A stretch of DNA of 52,297 nt from NCBI GenBank assembly GCA_945865425.1, contig CAMBFN010000002.1, positions 1 to 52,297 on the forward strand, in the 5' to 3' direction. Shown here piece after piece: positions 1 to 8,931 of this stretch. Each line of letters starts with the position of its first letter. The first letter of the stretch is position 1. A program made the position numbers and the translations under genes. The notes under the pieces were generated by a model, which saw only the letters and a program-made list of their open reading frames with translations, was not told the origin of the DNA and searched no databases. This stretch comes from Comamonas sp. lk (GTDB lineage: Bacteria; Pseudomonadota; Gammaproteobacteria; Burkholderiales; Burkholderiaceae_C).

Positions 1-2
1 TA

Positions 3-446
3 CAGGCGCTGGAGATGGGCGGTAAGCAGACCAATTTGCGTGCCCTCAAAGGCCAGTGGCTCTTGATCAGCGTGGCCGGCGCTGACTGCCAGGCGCAGTG
101 CCAGCACCATTTGTACATGCAGCGCCAATTGCGCGAAGGGGTGGGTAAAGAAAAAGACCGTGTCGATTGGGTGTGGCTTGTCAGTGATGAGGCGGCTATT
201 GCGCCAAGTTTGTTGCCCGCGCTGGGCAGCGCCACTGTGTTGCGCGTGCCAACCGCGCTATTGCAAACCTGGCTGCAGCCTGAGCCAGGCATGGCTCTAG
301 AAGACCATTTGTATGTAGTTGATCCGCTGGGCAACTGGATGATGCGTTTTCCCGCCCGTATCGAGGTGGACAAGGCACCCAAAGCCAAGCGTGATGTGGA
401 GCGACTGCTACGCGCTTCCGCATTTTGGGATACGCCCGGGCGCTAA
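3..446 (+). CDS. Conserved protein of cytochrome oxidase assembly loci (SCO/thioredoxin-like), 5'-truncated at window edge
   Basis: Frame is open from the window edge without a stop before the ATG at 15; '..LKGQWLLISVAGADCQAQCQHHLYMQRQLRE..LEDHLYVVDPLGNWMMRFP' resembles the small protein commonly found just upstream of ctaA in Burkholderiales; directly precedes ctaA. Confidence 0.6.
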   Translation, partial: QALEMGGKQTNLRALKGQWLLISVAGADCQAQCQHHLYMQRQLREGVGKEKDRVDWVWLVSDEAAIAPSLLPALGSATVLRVPTALLQTWLQPEPGMALEDHLYVVDPLGNWMMRFPARIEVDKAPKAKRDVERLLRASAFWDTPGR

Positions 447-449
447 GCC

Positions 450-1631
450 TTGACAGCGAAAACCATGGACACCGCGCTCTGGAACCTCTCGCCACTGGGC
501 CAGCTTGTGCTCATCGGCATGGCCGTAGCGGCCCTACCCCTGGCCTACCTGCTTTGGAGTGGGCGCCACCGCCAGGCCGCAGGCTGGCATTACGCTTTGA
601 CCCTGACCACCTTGTTCCTGACCTTTGATCTGGTTTTGTTCGGCGCCTTTACCCGCTTGACCGACAGCGGTTTGGGTTGCCCCGATTGGCCTGGATGCTA
701 CGGCCATGCCAGCCCAGTTGGCGCCAAGGGTGCTATCGCCTTGGCGCAGACGGTTAACCCTGAAGGCCCTGTCACGCATGGCAAGGCCTGGATCGAAATG
801 CTGCACCGTTACCTGGCTTCGGGCGTGGGTATGTTGATCGTGCTGCTAGCCATCAGCGCATGGCGTGAACATCGAGAGGCACGGGCGGCACAACAGCGTG
901 CACCCATTCACCCCGCATGGGCGATTACGACCTTGGTCTGGGTATGTGTGCAGGGTGGCTTTGGCGCGCTGACGGTCACCATGAAACTTTTTCCGGCCAT
1001 TGTCACCATGCACCTGCTAGGCGGCTATGTGTTGCTGGGCTTGCTGACATTACAGGCCGCGCAGCTGTGGCTGCGGTCCGGTGCGCGGCAAGTCCAAGCT
1101 ATTGCGATATCCGTGCGAGTCGGCCTGTGGCTGGCCCTGGCGGCACTTGGGCTACAGGCCGCGCTGGGCGGCTGGGTTAGTACCAACTACGCGGTGCTGG
1201 CCTGCATGGAATTTCCCACCTGCCAAGGCAGCCATTGGCCGGCGATGGATTTCGCGCAAGGCTTTACGCTGTGGCGCCCCCTGGGCTTGCAGCCCGATGG
1301 CCAGCCCCTGAGCTTTGAGGCGCTAACCGCTATCCATATGGTGCATCGCTGGATGGCCGCTGGCCTCGTTTTGGTGATGGGGCTGGTGCTTTGGCAATTG
1401 CGTGTCTACTCGGCGCTGCGCCGCCCGATGCAGTTATTGGGATTGCTGTTAGCCTTGCAATTGCTAACCGGCTTGAGCAACGTGGTATTGGGTTGGCCGT
1501 TGCTAGCCGCTGTGCTGCATACCGGTGGCGCAGGCGCTATGTTGGTATGCATGGTGTGGCTGCTGACCGTCAGCCGTGTGCCCGTGAACCGCCCTGTGGC
1601 TATGCCAACAACCTTGAGACAAGCAACGTGA
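450..1631 (+). CDS. ctaA: Haem A synthase (CtaA/COX15 family)
   Basis: Multi-TM protein with '[22 protein letters not shown]', 'EMLHRYLA', 'IHMVHRWMA' and a Cys pair 'CMEFPTC'; followed by ctaB. Confidence 0.93.
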   Translation: MTAKTMDTALWNLSPLGQLVLIGMAVAALPLAYLLWSGRHRQAAGWHYALTLTTLFLTFDLVLFGAFTRLTDSGLGCPDWPGCYGHASPVGAKGAIALAQTVNPEGPVTHGKAWIEMLHRYLASGVGMLIVLLAISAWREHREARAAQQRAPIHPAWAITTLVWVCVQGGFGALTVTMKLFPAIVTMHLLGGYVLLGLLTLQAAQLWLRSGARQVQAIAISVRVGLWLALAALGLQAALGGWVSTNYAVLACMEFPTCQGSHWPAMDFAQGFTLWRPLGLQPDGQPLSFEALTAIHMVHRWMAAGLVLVMGLVLWQLRVYSALRRPMQLLGLLLALQLLTGLSNVVLGWPLLAAVLHTGGAGAMLVCMVWLLTVSRVPVNRPVAMPTTLRQAT

Positions 1632-2536
1632 CCCCACCGGCCAGCATCACCTCTTGGCTGCCCACTATGTCCGTGGTGCGGCAGTTCAACGCCTTGACCA
1701 AGCCACGGGTGATTCAGTTGATTGTGTTTTGTGCGCTCATCGGCATGGTGCTGGCCGTACCTGGCGCGCCGGATGGGGCGCAAGTACGGTTGGCGGCGAT
1801 CGCTTGTTTCGGTATCTGGCTGGTGTCGGCCGCTGCCGCTGCCTTCAATTGCATTGTGGAGCAGCAGATTGACGCCAAGATGAAACGCACCTCTTGGCGG
1901 CCCACCGCGCGCGGTGAACTAAGTAATACCCAAACCCTGATTTTTTCCGCGCTCTTGTGCAGTGCCGGCTCGGCGATTTTGTTTTTTTGGGTCAACCCGC
2001 TGACGATGTGGCTGACCTTTGCTACTTTTGTGGGATATGCGGTGATTTACACCGTCATCCTCAAACCCCTGACGCCGCAAAACATTGTCATCGGCGGCGC
2101 ATCTGGCGCTATGCCACCGGTGCTGGGTTGGGCCGCGATGACGGGCGATGTCGGGCCCGAGGCGTTGATCTTGTTTCTGATTATTTTTTTGTGGACACCA
2201 CCGCATTTCTGGGCTCTGGCCTTGTACCGGGTGGAGGACTATCGCAAGTCCGGTTTGCCCATGCTGCCGGTCACCCACGGCAGTGAGTTCACCCGCTTGC
2301 ATATCCTGCTTTACACCTGGGTTTTGTTTGCTGCCTGCCTGCTGCCCTTTATGTACGGCATGAGTTCCTGGCTGTATCTGGCGGCGGCCGTAGTTTTGAG
2401 CATATGGTTTTGTGTCTATGCCTGGCGCCTGATGCGCAATTACTCAGACACCTTGGCGCGCGCTACTTTTCGCTTTTCGTTGATTCATCTCAGCGCATTG
2501 TTCGCCGCTTTGTTACTGGACCATTACCTCTTATGA
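1628..2536 (+). CDS. ctaB: Protohaem IX farnesyltransferase (haem O synthase)
   Basis: GTG start at 1628 overlaps the ctaA stop (GTGA); '[19 protein letters not shown]', '[19 protein letters not shown]', '[28 protein letters not shown]' are UbiA/CtaB signatures. Longer ORF-track start (1391) lies inside ctaA. Confidence 0.95.
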   Translation: MTPPASITSWLPTMSVVRQFNALTKPRVIQLIVFCALIGMVLAVPGAPDGAQVRLAAIACFGIWLVSAAAAAFNCIVEQQIDAKMKRTSWRPTARGELSNTQTLIFSALLCSAGSAILFFWVNPLTMWLTFATFVGYAVIYTVILKPLTPQNIVIGGASGAMPPVLGWAAMTGDVGPEALILFLIIFLWTPPHFWALALYRVEDYRKSGLPMLPVTHGSEFTRLHILLYTWVLFAACLLPFMYGMSSWLYLAAAVVLSIWFCVYAWRLMRNYSDTLARATFRFSLIHLSALFAALLLDHYLL

Positions 2537-3156
2537 AACACCATGCTTTCCCTGCAACGGCGGGCATGTTGCAACGCCGTGGTGTGATGCGCCTGGGCCT
2601 GGCCGCCGCCGCTTTGTTGCTGGCCGCTTGTAACCCGAACAAGCCTGCTTTCAGTTCGGTGGACGTGACGGGGGCTGATTACGCCAAAGGTTTTGAACTG
2701 AGCGACCACAACGGGCAGTTGCGCCACCTTAGTGACTTTGCCGGCAAAGTGGTGGTGATGTTTTTCGGTTACACCCAATGTCCGGACGTATGTCCCGCCA
2801 CCATGATCGAACTGGCGCAGGTCAAAAAACTAATGGGTGCTGACGGTGAGCGCTTGCAGGCGCTGTTCGTGACGCTAGACCCTGAACGCGATACGCCGGA
2901 GTTGCTCAAAGCCTATATGGTCAACTTTGACCCTATGTTTTTGGCATTGCGCCCGACGCTAGAGCAACTGCCGCTGCTGGCCAAAGACTTCAAAATTTAT
3001 TACAAAAAAGTAGCAGGAAAAAGCGCAGATAGCTACACCATGGACCATTCCGCTGGCAGTTATATCTTCGATACCAAAGGCCAGTTGCGCCTGTTCACCC
3101 GCTATGGCAGCGGCGCGTCGGTACTGACGGCAGATATTGCGCAGTTGTTGAAATAA
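2533..3156 (+). CDS. SCO1/SenC family copper chaperone (lipoprotein-like)
   Basis: ATG at 2533 overlaps the ctaB stop (ATGA); 'LLAACNP' lipobox, CxxxC 'CPDVCP', '[21 protein letters not shown]'. Confidence 0.92.
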   Translation: MKHHAFPATAGMLQRRGVMRLGLAAAALLLAACNPNKPAFSSVDVTGADYAKGFELSDHNGQLRHLSDFAGKVVVMFFGYTQCPDVCPATMIELAQVKKLMGADGERLQALFVTLDPERDTPELLKAYMVNFDPMFLALRPTLEQLPLLAKDFKIYYKKVAGKSADSYTMDHSAGSYIFDTKGQLRLFTRYGSGASVLTADIAQLLK

Positions 3157-3172
3157 AAAAGGCTCGCGCCAA

Positions 3173-4111
3173 TCAAGCGTAATCGACCAACGCGGTTTTC
3201 ATTTTTTTCATTGCCGCCACTTCGATTTGGCGGATGCGCTCGGCGCTCACGCCGTATTCGGCTGCCAACTCATGCAGCGTCATACCACCGCTGTTGTCGT
3301 CGTTGACCTTGAGCCAGCGTTCCTCCACGATGCGGCGGCTGCGCGGGTCCAGCACTTCCAGCGCGCTGGCAATTCCGTCGGAGGCCAGCACATCGCGCCG
3401 GTGCGCTTCGATCACCGCCAGCGGCTCGTGATTGCTATCGGTCAGGTAAGAAATAGGGCCATAGACTTCTTCGCCATCGTCCGAAGCCATCGGGTCGAGC
3501 AAGACGTCGCCGCCCGAAAGCCGGGTTTCCATTTCCAGCACATCTTGGGCGCTGACGTTTAGTTCGTCGGCCATGGCGCGCACTTGGGCCGGGCTCAAGG
3601 TGTCCCGGTGGGTGGCCATGTCAGCGGCGGCATCGTTTGATTTAAAGCGTTGCTTCATGGAGCGCAAATTGAAAAAGAGTTTGCGTTGGGCCTTGGTGGT
3701 GGCCACTTTCACCATGCGCCAGTTCTTCAGGATGTACTCGTGGATTTCAGCCTTGATCCAGTGCAGCGCGTAGCTCACTAAGCGGACGCCCTGGTCGGGG
3801 TCAAAGCGCTTGACGGCCTTCATCAGGCCGACATTGCCTTCCTGGATCAGGTCACCATGCGGCAAACCATAGCCCAGGTACTGGCGCGCTACCGACACCA
3901 CCAAGCGCAGGTGTGAAAGCACCAATTTACCGGCGGCTTCCAGGTCGTTGTCGTCGCGGTACTGGCGCGCAAAGCGCTGCTCTTCTTCCAGCGTCAGCAT
4001 GGGCAGCCGGTTGGCGGCAGAAATGTAAGCGTCCAGGTTGCCAAGCGGCGGCACCAAAGACCAGGGATTGGCCGAGGCCAAAGCGGTATTCGAGGCGATT
4101 GCGTGGGACAT
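3173..4111 (-). CDS. rpoH: RNA polymerase heat-shock sigma factor RpoH (sigma-32)
   Basis: 'DLIQEGNVGLMKAVKRFDPDQGVRLVSYALHWIKAEIHEYILKNWRMVKVATTKAQRKLFFNLR' contains the RpoH box QRKLFFNLR; C-terminal region 4.2 HTH. Confidence 0.97.
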   Translation of the reverse strand: MSHAIASNTALASANPWSLVPPLGNLDAYISAANRLPMLTLEEEQRFARQYRDDNDLEAAGKLVLSHLRLVVSVARQYLGYGLPHGDLIQEGNVGLMKAVKRFDPDQGVRLVSYALHWIKAEIHEYILKNWRMVKVATTKAQRKLFFNLRSMKQRFKSNDAAADMATHRDTLSPAQVRAMADELNVSAQDVLEMETRLSGGDVLLDPMASDDGEEVYGPISYLTDSNHEPLAVIEAHRRDVLASDGIASALEVLDPRSRRIVEERWLKVNDDNSGGMTLHELAAEYGVSAERIRQIEVAAMKKMKTALVDYA

Positions 4112-4141
4112 AGGGGACTCCTTTAGTCTTAAGCCTGAATA

Positions 4142-4168
4142 TTAGCACTCAAACACAGAGAGTGCTAA
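4142..4168. promoter_or_regulatory. CIRCE element (HrcA operator)
   Basis: Perfect TTAGCACTC-N9(aaacacaga)-GAGTGCTAA, matching the CIRCE consensus; ends 30 bp upstream of the rpoH start codon. Confidence 0.95.
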
Positions 4169-4196
4169 TAAATCTACTGGTTTACCCTAGGTTTAC

Positions 4197-5114
4197 TTGC
4201 GGGCTTATAGTCCGAGGATAAACGAATTTGTCCAATTGTTGCAGCAAGGCAACAGTAGTGTCTGGTGGTTTATCCCCAGCGCCATTGCGCTGGGGGCGCT
4301 GCACGGCCTGGAGCCCGGGCATTCCAAAACCATGATGGCTGCCTTCATCATCGCGGTGCGCGGCACGGTCGGCCAGGCGGTATTGCTGGGCCTGGCGGCA
4401 ACGCTATCGCACACCGCCATCGTGTGGGCGGTCGCCATGGGCGGCTTGTATTTCGGCGGCCAGTGGGACGCCGCGCAAAGCGAGCCCTATCTGCAACTGG
4501 TGTCTGCCGTGTTGATCGCCGCCACCGCCTTGTGGATGGCCTACCGCACTTGGCTGCAGGGATTGCCCCATGCACATGGGCACGAATATGGGCATGCGCA
4601 TCCGCACAAGCACAGCCACGATCACGATCACGATCACAGCCACAGCCACAGCCACGGGGCGACTCACGGCCACGCGCATGGCGGGGCGCACACGCACAGC
4701 CCATCCACTGCTGATGCAGAACCAGGCATGGACGCCCATGCCCGTGCGCATGCGCAGGAAATTGCCCGCCGCTTTGCCTCCGGCCATGCCACCAATGGTC
4801 AAGTTTTGGTGTTCGGACTGACCGGCGGTTTGATTCCCTGTCCGGCTTCCATTACCGTGCTGCTGCTGTGCCTGCAACTCAAAAAAATCGCCTTGGGAGC
4901 CGCCCTGGTGCTGAGCTTTAGTGTGGGCCTGGCGCTCACCATGGTGGCTTCGGGCGTGCTGGCTGCTTGGAGTGTGGGGCAGGCGACCAAGCGTTGGTCT
5001 GGCTTTGGTCATTGGGCTGCCAAAGCGCCCTATATTTCTACGGTCTTGATGCTGCTGCTCGCAGCCTGGATGGCTGGCGAAGGCTGGCATGGCTTGCAAG
5101 CACTTGCGGCCTAA
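4197..5114 (+). CDS. rcnA: Nickel/cobalt efflux protein, RcnA-like
   Basis: 'WWFIPSAIALGALHGLEPGHSKTMMAAFIIAVRGTVGQAVLLGLAATLSHTAIVWAVA' plus a His-rich loop (HAHGHEYGHAHPHKHSHDHDHDHSHSHSHG) and 'FGLTGGLIPCPASITVLLLCLQLK'. Start codon uncertain (TTG). Confidence 0.9.
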   Translation: MRAYSPRINEFVQLLQQGNSSVWWFIPSAIALGALHGLEPGHSKTMMAAFIIAVRGTVGQAVLLGLAATLSHTAIVWAVAMGGLYFGGQWDAAQSEPYLQLVSAVLIAATALWMAYRTWLQGLPHAHGHEYGHAHPHKHSHDHDHDHSHSHSHGATHGHAHGGAHTHSPSTADAEPGMDAHARAHAQEIARRFASGHATNGQVLVFGLTGGLIPCPASITVLLLCLQLKKIALGAALVLSFSVGLALTMVASGVLAAWSVGQATKRWSGFGHWAAKAPYISTVLMLLLAAWMAGEGWHGLQALAA

Positions 5115-5277
5115 AGGGGCAGGGCAAGTAAGACGCCGCTGCTTCGCCGAGCCAAGGCAAACCACATCAAATCAAACCTAGCGCAGTCCGTGCAACCTAG
5201 TTGCGCATTGCGCCTACTATGCAAGGGCTTTGGGGCTGGTGCCGCTTGTGTGTCTGAACCGCGCACCATGTTCCAAT

Positions 5278-5299
5278 GGGGGATGATCTCATCACCCCC
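5278..5299 (+). promoter_or_regulatory. Hairpin directly upstream of the MFS start codon
   Basis: GGGGG(a)TGAT-ctc-ATCACCCCC inverted repeat, 5 nt before the ATG at 5305. Confidence 0.5.
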
Positions 5300-5304
5300 T
5301 TGCA

Positions 5305-6537
5305 ATGCATCCTGACGCCCAATCGCTGTGGCGTCTTCCCCAATGGGCTTTTGCGGTGCTGCTGGCGGTGCTGGGCATGTTGGGGCCGTTTTCCATCGAT
5401 ACCTACTTACCGGCTTTTGCTGACATTTCTGCTTCGCTAGGCACTACGCCTTTGCACATGCAGCAGACTTTGTCGGCTTACTTGTTTGGCTTTGCATTTA
5501 TGTCGCTGTTTCACGGAACGATTTCCGACAGCTTTGGTCGCCGCCCGGTGGTGCTCTGGGGCTTGGCGGTGTTCACCTTGGCCTCGATGGGGTGCGCGCT
5601 TTCGCAAAGCATCGGGCAGCTGATTTTTTTCCGTGCACTGCAAGGCTTTTCCACCGGCGCAGGCATTGTGGTGGCACGTGCGGTAGTGCGCGATATGTAC
5701 CCGCCCTCGCAAGCGCAAAAAGTGATGAGCCAGATCACGATTTACTTCGGCATTGCCCCCGCGATTGCGCCGCTGATCGGCGGGCAGTTGTTGCTGTGGG
5801 GTAGTTGGCACTTGATATTTTGGTTCCTCACCGCGATCGGCGTGGTTTTGTGGATCGCTAATTACCGGCTCTTGCCCGAGACGCTACACATCAGTCTGCG
5901 CCAGCCTTTTCAAGTGCGGCACTTGATGGCTGGTTACTGGCAACTGGGCTCGGACCCGCGCTTTGTGTCGCTCGCATTGGCCAGCGGCATTCCGTTTAAC
6001 GGCATGTTTTTGTATGTGCTCAGCGCGCCGGTGTTTTTGGGCGAGGTGCTGCATTTAGCACCGCAGCATTTTTTTTGGTTTTTTCTGTTAACCATCGGCG
6101 GCATCATGGCCGGGGCCTGGATCAGCGGGCAGGTGGCCGGACGCATAACGCCCAAGCGCCAGATCCGCAACGGCTTTGTCATCATGCTGTGCATCGGGGT
6201 GGTCAATTTGGTCGCCAATGTGCTGTTCGCCGCCCATGTCAGCTGGGCCTTGTTTCCGGTAGCAATTTTTGCCTTTGGTTGGGCCATGATGGTGCCAGTG
6301 GTCACACTGCTGGTGCTGGACTTGTACCCCGAGCGGCGCGGCATGGCTTCCTCGCTGCAAAGTTTTATTGGCTCGCTGGCCAATGCCGTCGTCGCCGGTG
6401 TCATCTCACCTTTGGTGATGCATTCAGCGGTCGCGCTGGCTGCGACGTCGATTTGCATGATGGGCATTGGGCTGGTGGCCTGGGTACATATGCGCAAGCG
6501 CTGGCCGGCGATTGGCAACGAGATTCTCAAGGCTTGA
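5305..6537 (+). CDS. MFS transporter, Bcr/CflA-type drug resistance family
   Basis: 12-TM protein; 'MLGPFSIDTYLPAFADISASLG', 'GTISDSFGRRPVVLWGLAVF', 'RALQGFSTGAGIVVARAVVRDMY'. Confidence 0.9.
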   Translation: MHPDAQSLWRLPQWAFAVLLAVLGMLGPFSIDTYLPAFADISASLGTTPLHMQQTLSAYLFGFAFMSLFHGTISDSFGRRPVVLWGLAVFTLASMGCALSQSIGQLIFFRALQGFSTGAGIVVARAVVRDMYPPSQAQKVMSQITIYFGIAPAIAPLIGGQLLLWGSWHLIFWFLTAIGVVLWIANYRLLPETLHISLRQPFQVRHLMAGYWQLGSDPRFVSLALASGIPFNGMFLYVLSAPVFLGEVLHLAPQHFFWFFLLTIGGIMAGAWISGQVAGRITPKRQIRNGFVIMLCIGVVNLVANVLFAAHVSWALFPVAIFAFGWAMMVPVVTLLVLDLYPERRGMASSLQSFIGSLANAVVAGVISPLVMHSAVALAATSICMMGIGLVAWVHMRKRWPAIGNEILKA

Positions 6538-6572
6538 CGCGGGCGTAGGGCAGCGCGCCAAGCTGCCATATA

Positions 6573-6588
6573 CTGTATTTATTTACAG
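6573..6588. promoter_or_regulatory. LexA (SOS) box upstream of imuA
   Basis: CTGT-ATTTATTT-ACAG (CTGT-N8-ACAG), within tACTGTATTTATTTACAGTa, upstream of the imuA-imuB pair. Confidence 0.92.
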
Positions 6589-6600
6589 TATTTTTAGCCC

Positions 6601-7386
6601 ATGTCCGCCTTGCCTGCTCAAAGCCCCGGCCTGCCCGAACGCATTGCGCCGGGGCTGCTGCGCGCCGATGTTTGGCGAGCCGATGCGCTGGCCGCACCGC
6701 GTGTGCAGACCTTGTCCAGCGGCGATGCAGCGCTGGACGCCCAATTGCCTGGTGGCGGTTGGCCGGTTGGCGCGCTGACCGAATTGCTGCAAGCCCCGGG
6801 TGTGCATAACGAATGGCGCTTGCTATTGCCCGCGCTGGCGCGCTGTGGCAGCGGCCCGGTGGTACTGGTGGCGCCGCCCTATCTGCCGTTTGCGCCCGCC
6901 TTGCAGGCCCAGGGTTTGCAGGCGCAGCGCCTGCTCTGGCTGGGCGCGCCGGACAGCCAGGGCACGGCCGCCCTGTGGCTGAGCGAGCAGGCGCTGCGCT
7001 GCGCTGCGGTGGATGCGGTCTTGGCCTGGCTGCCGCAGGTGCGCCCCGAACAATTGCGTCGTTTGCAGTGGGCCGCTGCAGAACACCACAAATTGCTTTT
7101 CGTGCTGCGCCCCAGCGCCGCGCAGACCCAGGCCTCGCCTGCTGTGCTGCGCTTGTTATTGGACTTGGACGATGGCGCGGCGCTTTCGCTGCACATCCTC
7201 AAGCGCCGCGGCCCGCCACTGACCGGGCCCCTGCATCTGGCGGCACGCCCAGCAGCGCTGTTGCGCGTACTGGCCAGCGCCAAGCCGGCGCCTGCGGCAG
7301 AGTCTGCACCAAGCCTGCAGGCCGCCCCAGCGCAGACCACCTCAGCGCACATCGCTGTCTTACAACCGCGCAGGGCGACGCCATGA
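6601..7386 (+). CDS. imuA: Translesion synthesis-associated protein ImuA (RecA/SulA-like)
   Basis: 'LRADVWRADALAAPRVQTLSSGDAALDAQLPGGGWPVGALTELLQ' ImuA N-terminus; next to imuB and a LexA box. Confidence 0.9.
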   Translation: MSALPAQSPGLPERIAPGLLRADVWRADALAAPRVQTLSSGDAALDAQLPGGGWPVGALTELLQAPGVHNEWRLLLPALARCGSGPVVLVAPPYLPFAPALQAQGLQAQRLLWLGAPDSQGTAALWLSEQALRCAAVDAVLAWLPQVRPEQLRRLQWAAAEHHKLLFVLRPSAAQTQASPAVLRLLLDLDDGAALSLHILKRRGPPLTGPLHLAARPAALLRVLASAKPAPAAESAPSLQAAPAQTTSAHIAVLQPRRATP

Positions 7387-8906
7387 AGCCCTACTGGCTG
7401 GCTGTGTGTCCGCAAGACGCGCATCACGCTGACCGTGATGCCGGTGCAATTGGCTATGCGCCATTACCGACCCTGCCGCTTGCAAGCGCTTTGCGTGGCG
7501 CTACTTCCCCGGATGCGGGAACAGAGTTTTCAGACGCTGCAGTCTGGGCGGACCCGCTGGCGGCGCTGGCCTGGTGGAGTTTGCAATTTACGCCCTGGGT
7601 GGCGCAAGTACAGCAGGCTTTAGTGCTGGAAATCTCGGCCAGCGAGCGCTTGTTTGGTGGACGCAAGGCGCTGGTGCAGGCGCTGTTGGAGTCCGGCCAC
7701 GCGCCCCTGCCTATGCAGTACGCGCATGGCGAGAGCGCTTTGCTCGCGCTGGCGCGCCTGGCCTGCGATGCTTTACAACAGGCGGGCGAATTGGCCCAGC
7801 CGCCCTTACCACCCGATGCTTTGCCCCTATACACGCTGGCCGCAGCGCAGGCCCATCTGCCCACGCTGGAGCGTTTGGGCTGTACCACCTGGGGCCAGTT
7901 GCGCGCCTTGCCGCGTGGTGGTGTGGCCCGCCGCTTTGGCGCGCCCCTGCTGACGGCTTTGGATAAGGCTTATGGCGCCGCGCCCGAGACCTATGCCTGG
8001 TTGCGCCTGCCCGAGGTGTTTGAGGCACCGCTGGAACTGGCCGCGCAGGTCGAATCGGCCGCAGCCATGTTGTTTGGCGCGCGCCGTTTGCTGGCGCAGT
8101 TGCAACTGTGGTTGCGCGCCCGCCAGCACGGGGTGCTGGCGCTAGAGTTGCGTTGGCAACTCGATGCGCGCCGTGCCAATGCCCGCCACCGGGACGCTTG
8201 GCACCAAGGCGATGGCTATGGCCGCCTGCACTTGCGCACTGCTGAGCCCACCCAGGACCCGCGCCACTTGGAGCGTCTGCTGGCCGAACACCTGGCGCAG
8301 GTCACGCTGCCTGCGCCGGTTTTGTATTTGCGCCTGCGTACGCTAGAAACCTGCGCATTGCGCGGCCAAAGCCTGAGCCTCTTGCCCGATGAAATACGCA
8401 GCGGCGACAGCCTGCACCATTTGCTTGAGCGCGTGGCCGCGCGCCTGGGGCCTGACAGCGTGCGCGCCGTGACCTTGCAAGATGAGCATCGCCCCGAGTG
8501 CATGCAGACCTGGCAAGCGCTGGGCGCGCAGGCAAGCGCCGTGGTGTCAACCGGCATAGGACGACCCAGCAGTGTCGCAGCGCAAACTGGCATGGCCTTA
8601 GGCACCCGCGCCACATCGCAAGCAAGCACCATCGCCGCGCAGGCGCTTTATCCCACTTGGTTGTTGCCCCAGGTGCGCAGCCTGCCCTGCGGCGCTGATG
8701 GTTTGCCCCAGTGGGACGGCCCGCTGGCCTTGCTGGCCGGGCCGCAGCGCTTGGAGCTGCAGGCCTGGGACACGGGGCCGCAAGTGCAGCGCGACTACTA
8801 CATCGCCCACAGCCCTGGCCAGGGTTTGCTCTGGGTCTATCGCGAGCGTTTAGGCCTAGCCCAGGGGCAGGGGGCCGCCTGGTATTTGCATGGCTTGTTT
8901 GCCTGA
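7383..8906 (+). CDS. imuB: ImuB, Y-family-polymerase-like mutasome protein
   Basis: ATG at 7383 overlaps the imuA stop (ATGA); 'PLYTLAAAQAHLPTLERLGCTTWGQLRALPRGGVARRFGAPLLTALDKAYG', clamp-motif-like 'QSLSLLPDE', C-terminal 'YLHGLFA'. ORF-track start at 6813 is in the wrong context. Confidence 0.9.
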   Translation: MKPYWLAVCPQDAHHADRDAGAIGYAPLPTLPLASALRGATSPDAGTEFSDAAVWADPLAALAWWSLQFTPWVAQVQQALVLEISASERLFGGRKALVQALLESGHAPLPMQYAHGESALLALARLACDALQQAGELAQPPLPPDALPLYTLAAAQAHLPTLERLGCTTWGQLRALPRGGVARRFGAPLLTALDKAYGAAPETYAWLRLPEVFEAPLELAAQVESAAAMLFGARRLLAQLQLWLRARQHGVLALELRWQLDARRANARHRDAWHQGDGYGRLHLRTAEPTQDPRHLERLLAEHLAQVTLPAPVLYLRLRTLETCALRGQSLSLLPDEIRSGDSLHHLLERVAARLGPDSVRAVTLQDEHRPECMQTWQALGAQASAVVSTGIGRPSSVAAQTGMALGTRATSQASTIAAQALYPTWLLPQVRSLPCGADGLPQWDGPLALLAGPQRLELQAWDTGPQVQRDYYIAHSPGQGLLWVYRERLGLAQGQGAAWYLHGLFA

Positions 8907-8931
8907 AGGCCTTGTGAGCTTATGCCGTGGC

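Noticed and set aside
1391-1627. N-terminal extension of the ctaB ORF in the ORF track
   Set aside because: Lies entirely inside ctaA in another frame; GTG at 1628 overlapping the ctaA stop gives a normal CtaB length.
4590-4670. Short tandem repeats considered as a possible CRISPR or minisatellite
   Set aside because: They are in-frame His codon repeats of the RcnA metal-binding loop; no spacers or repeat-length regularity typical of CRISPR.
6813-7382. 190-codon N-terminal extension of imuB
   Set aside because: Out-of-frame reading of imuA; ATG 7383 overlaps the imuA stop and the extension has no ImuB-like sequence.
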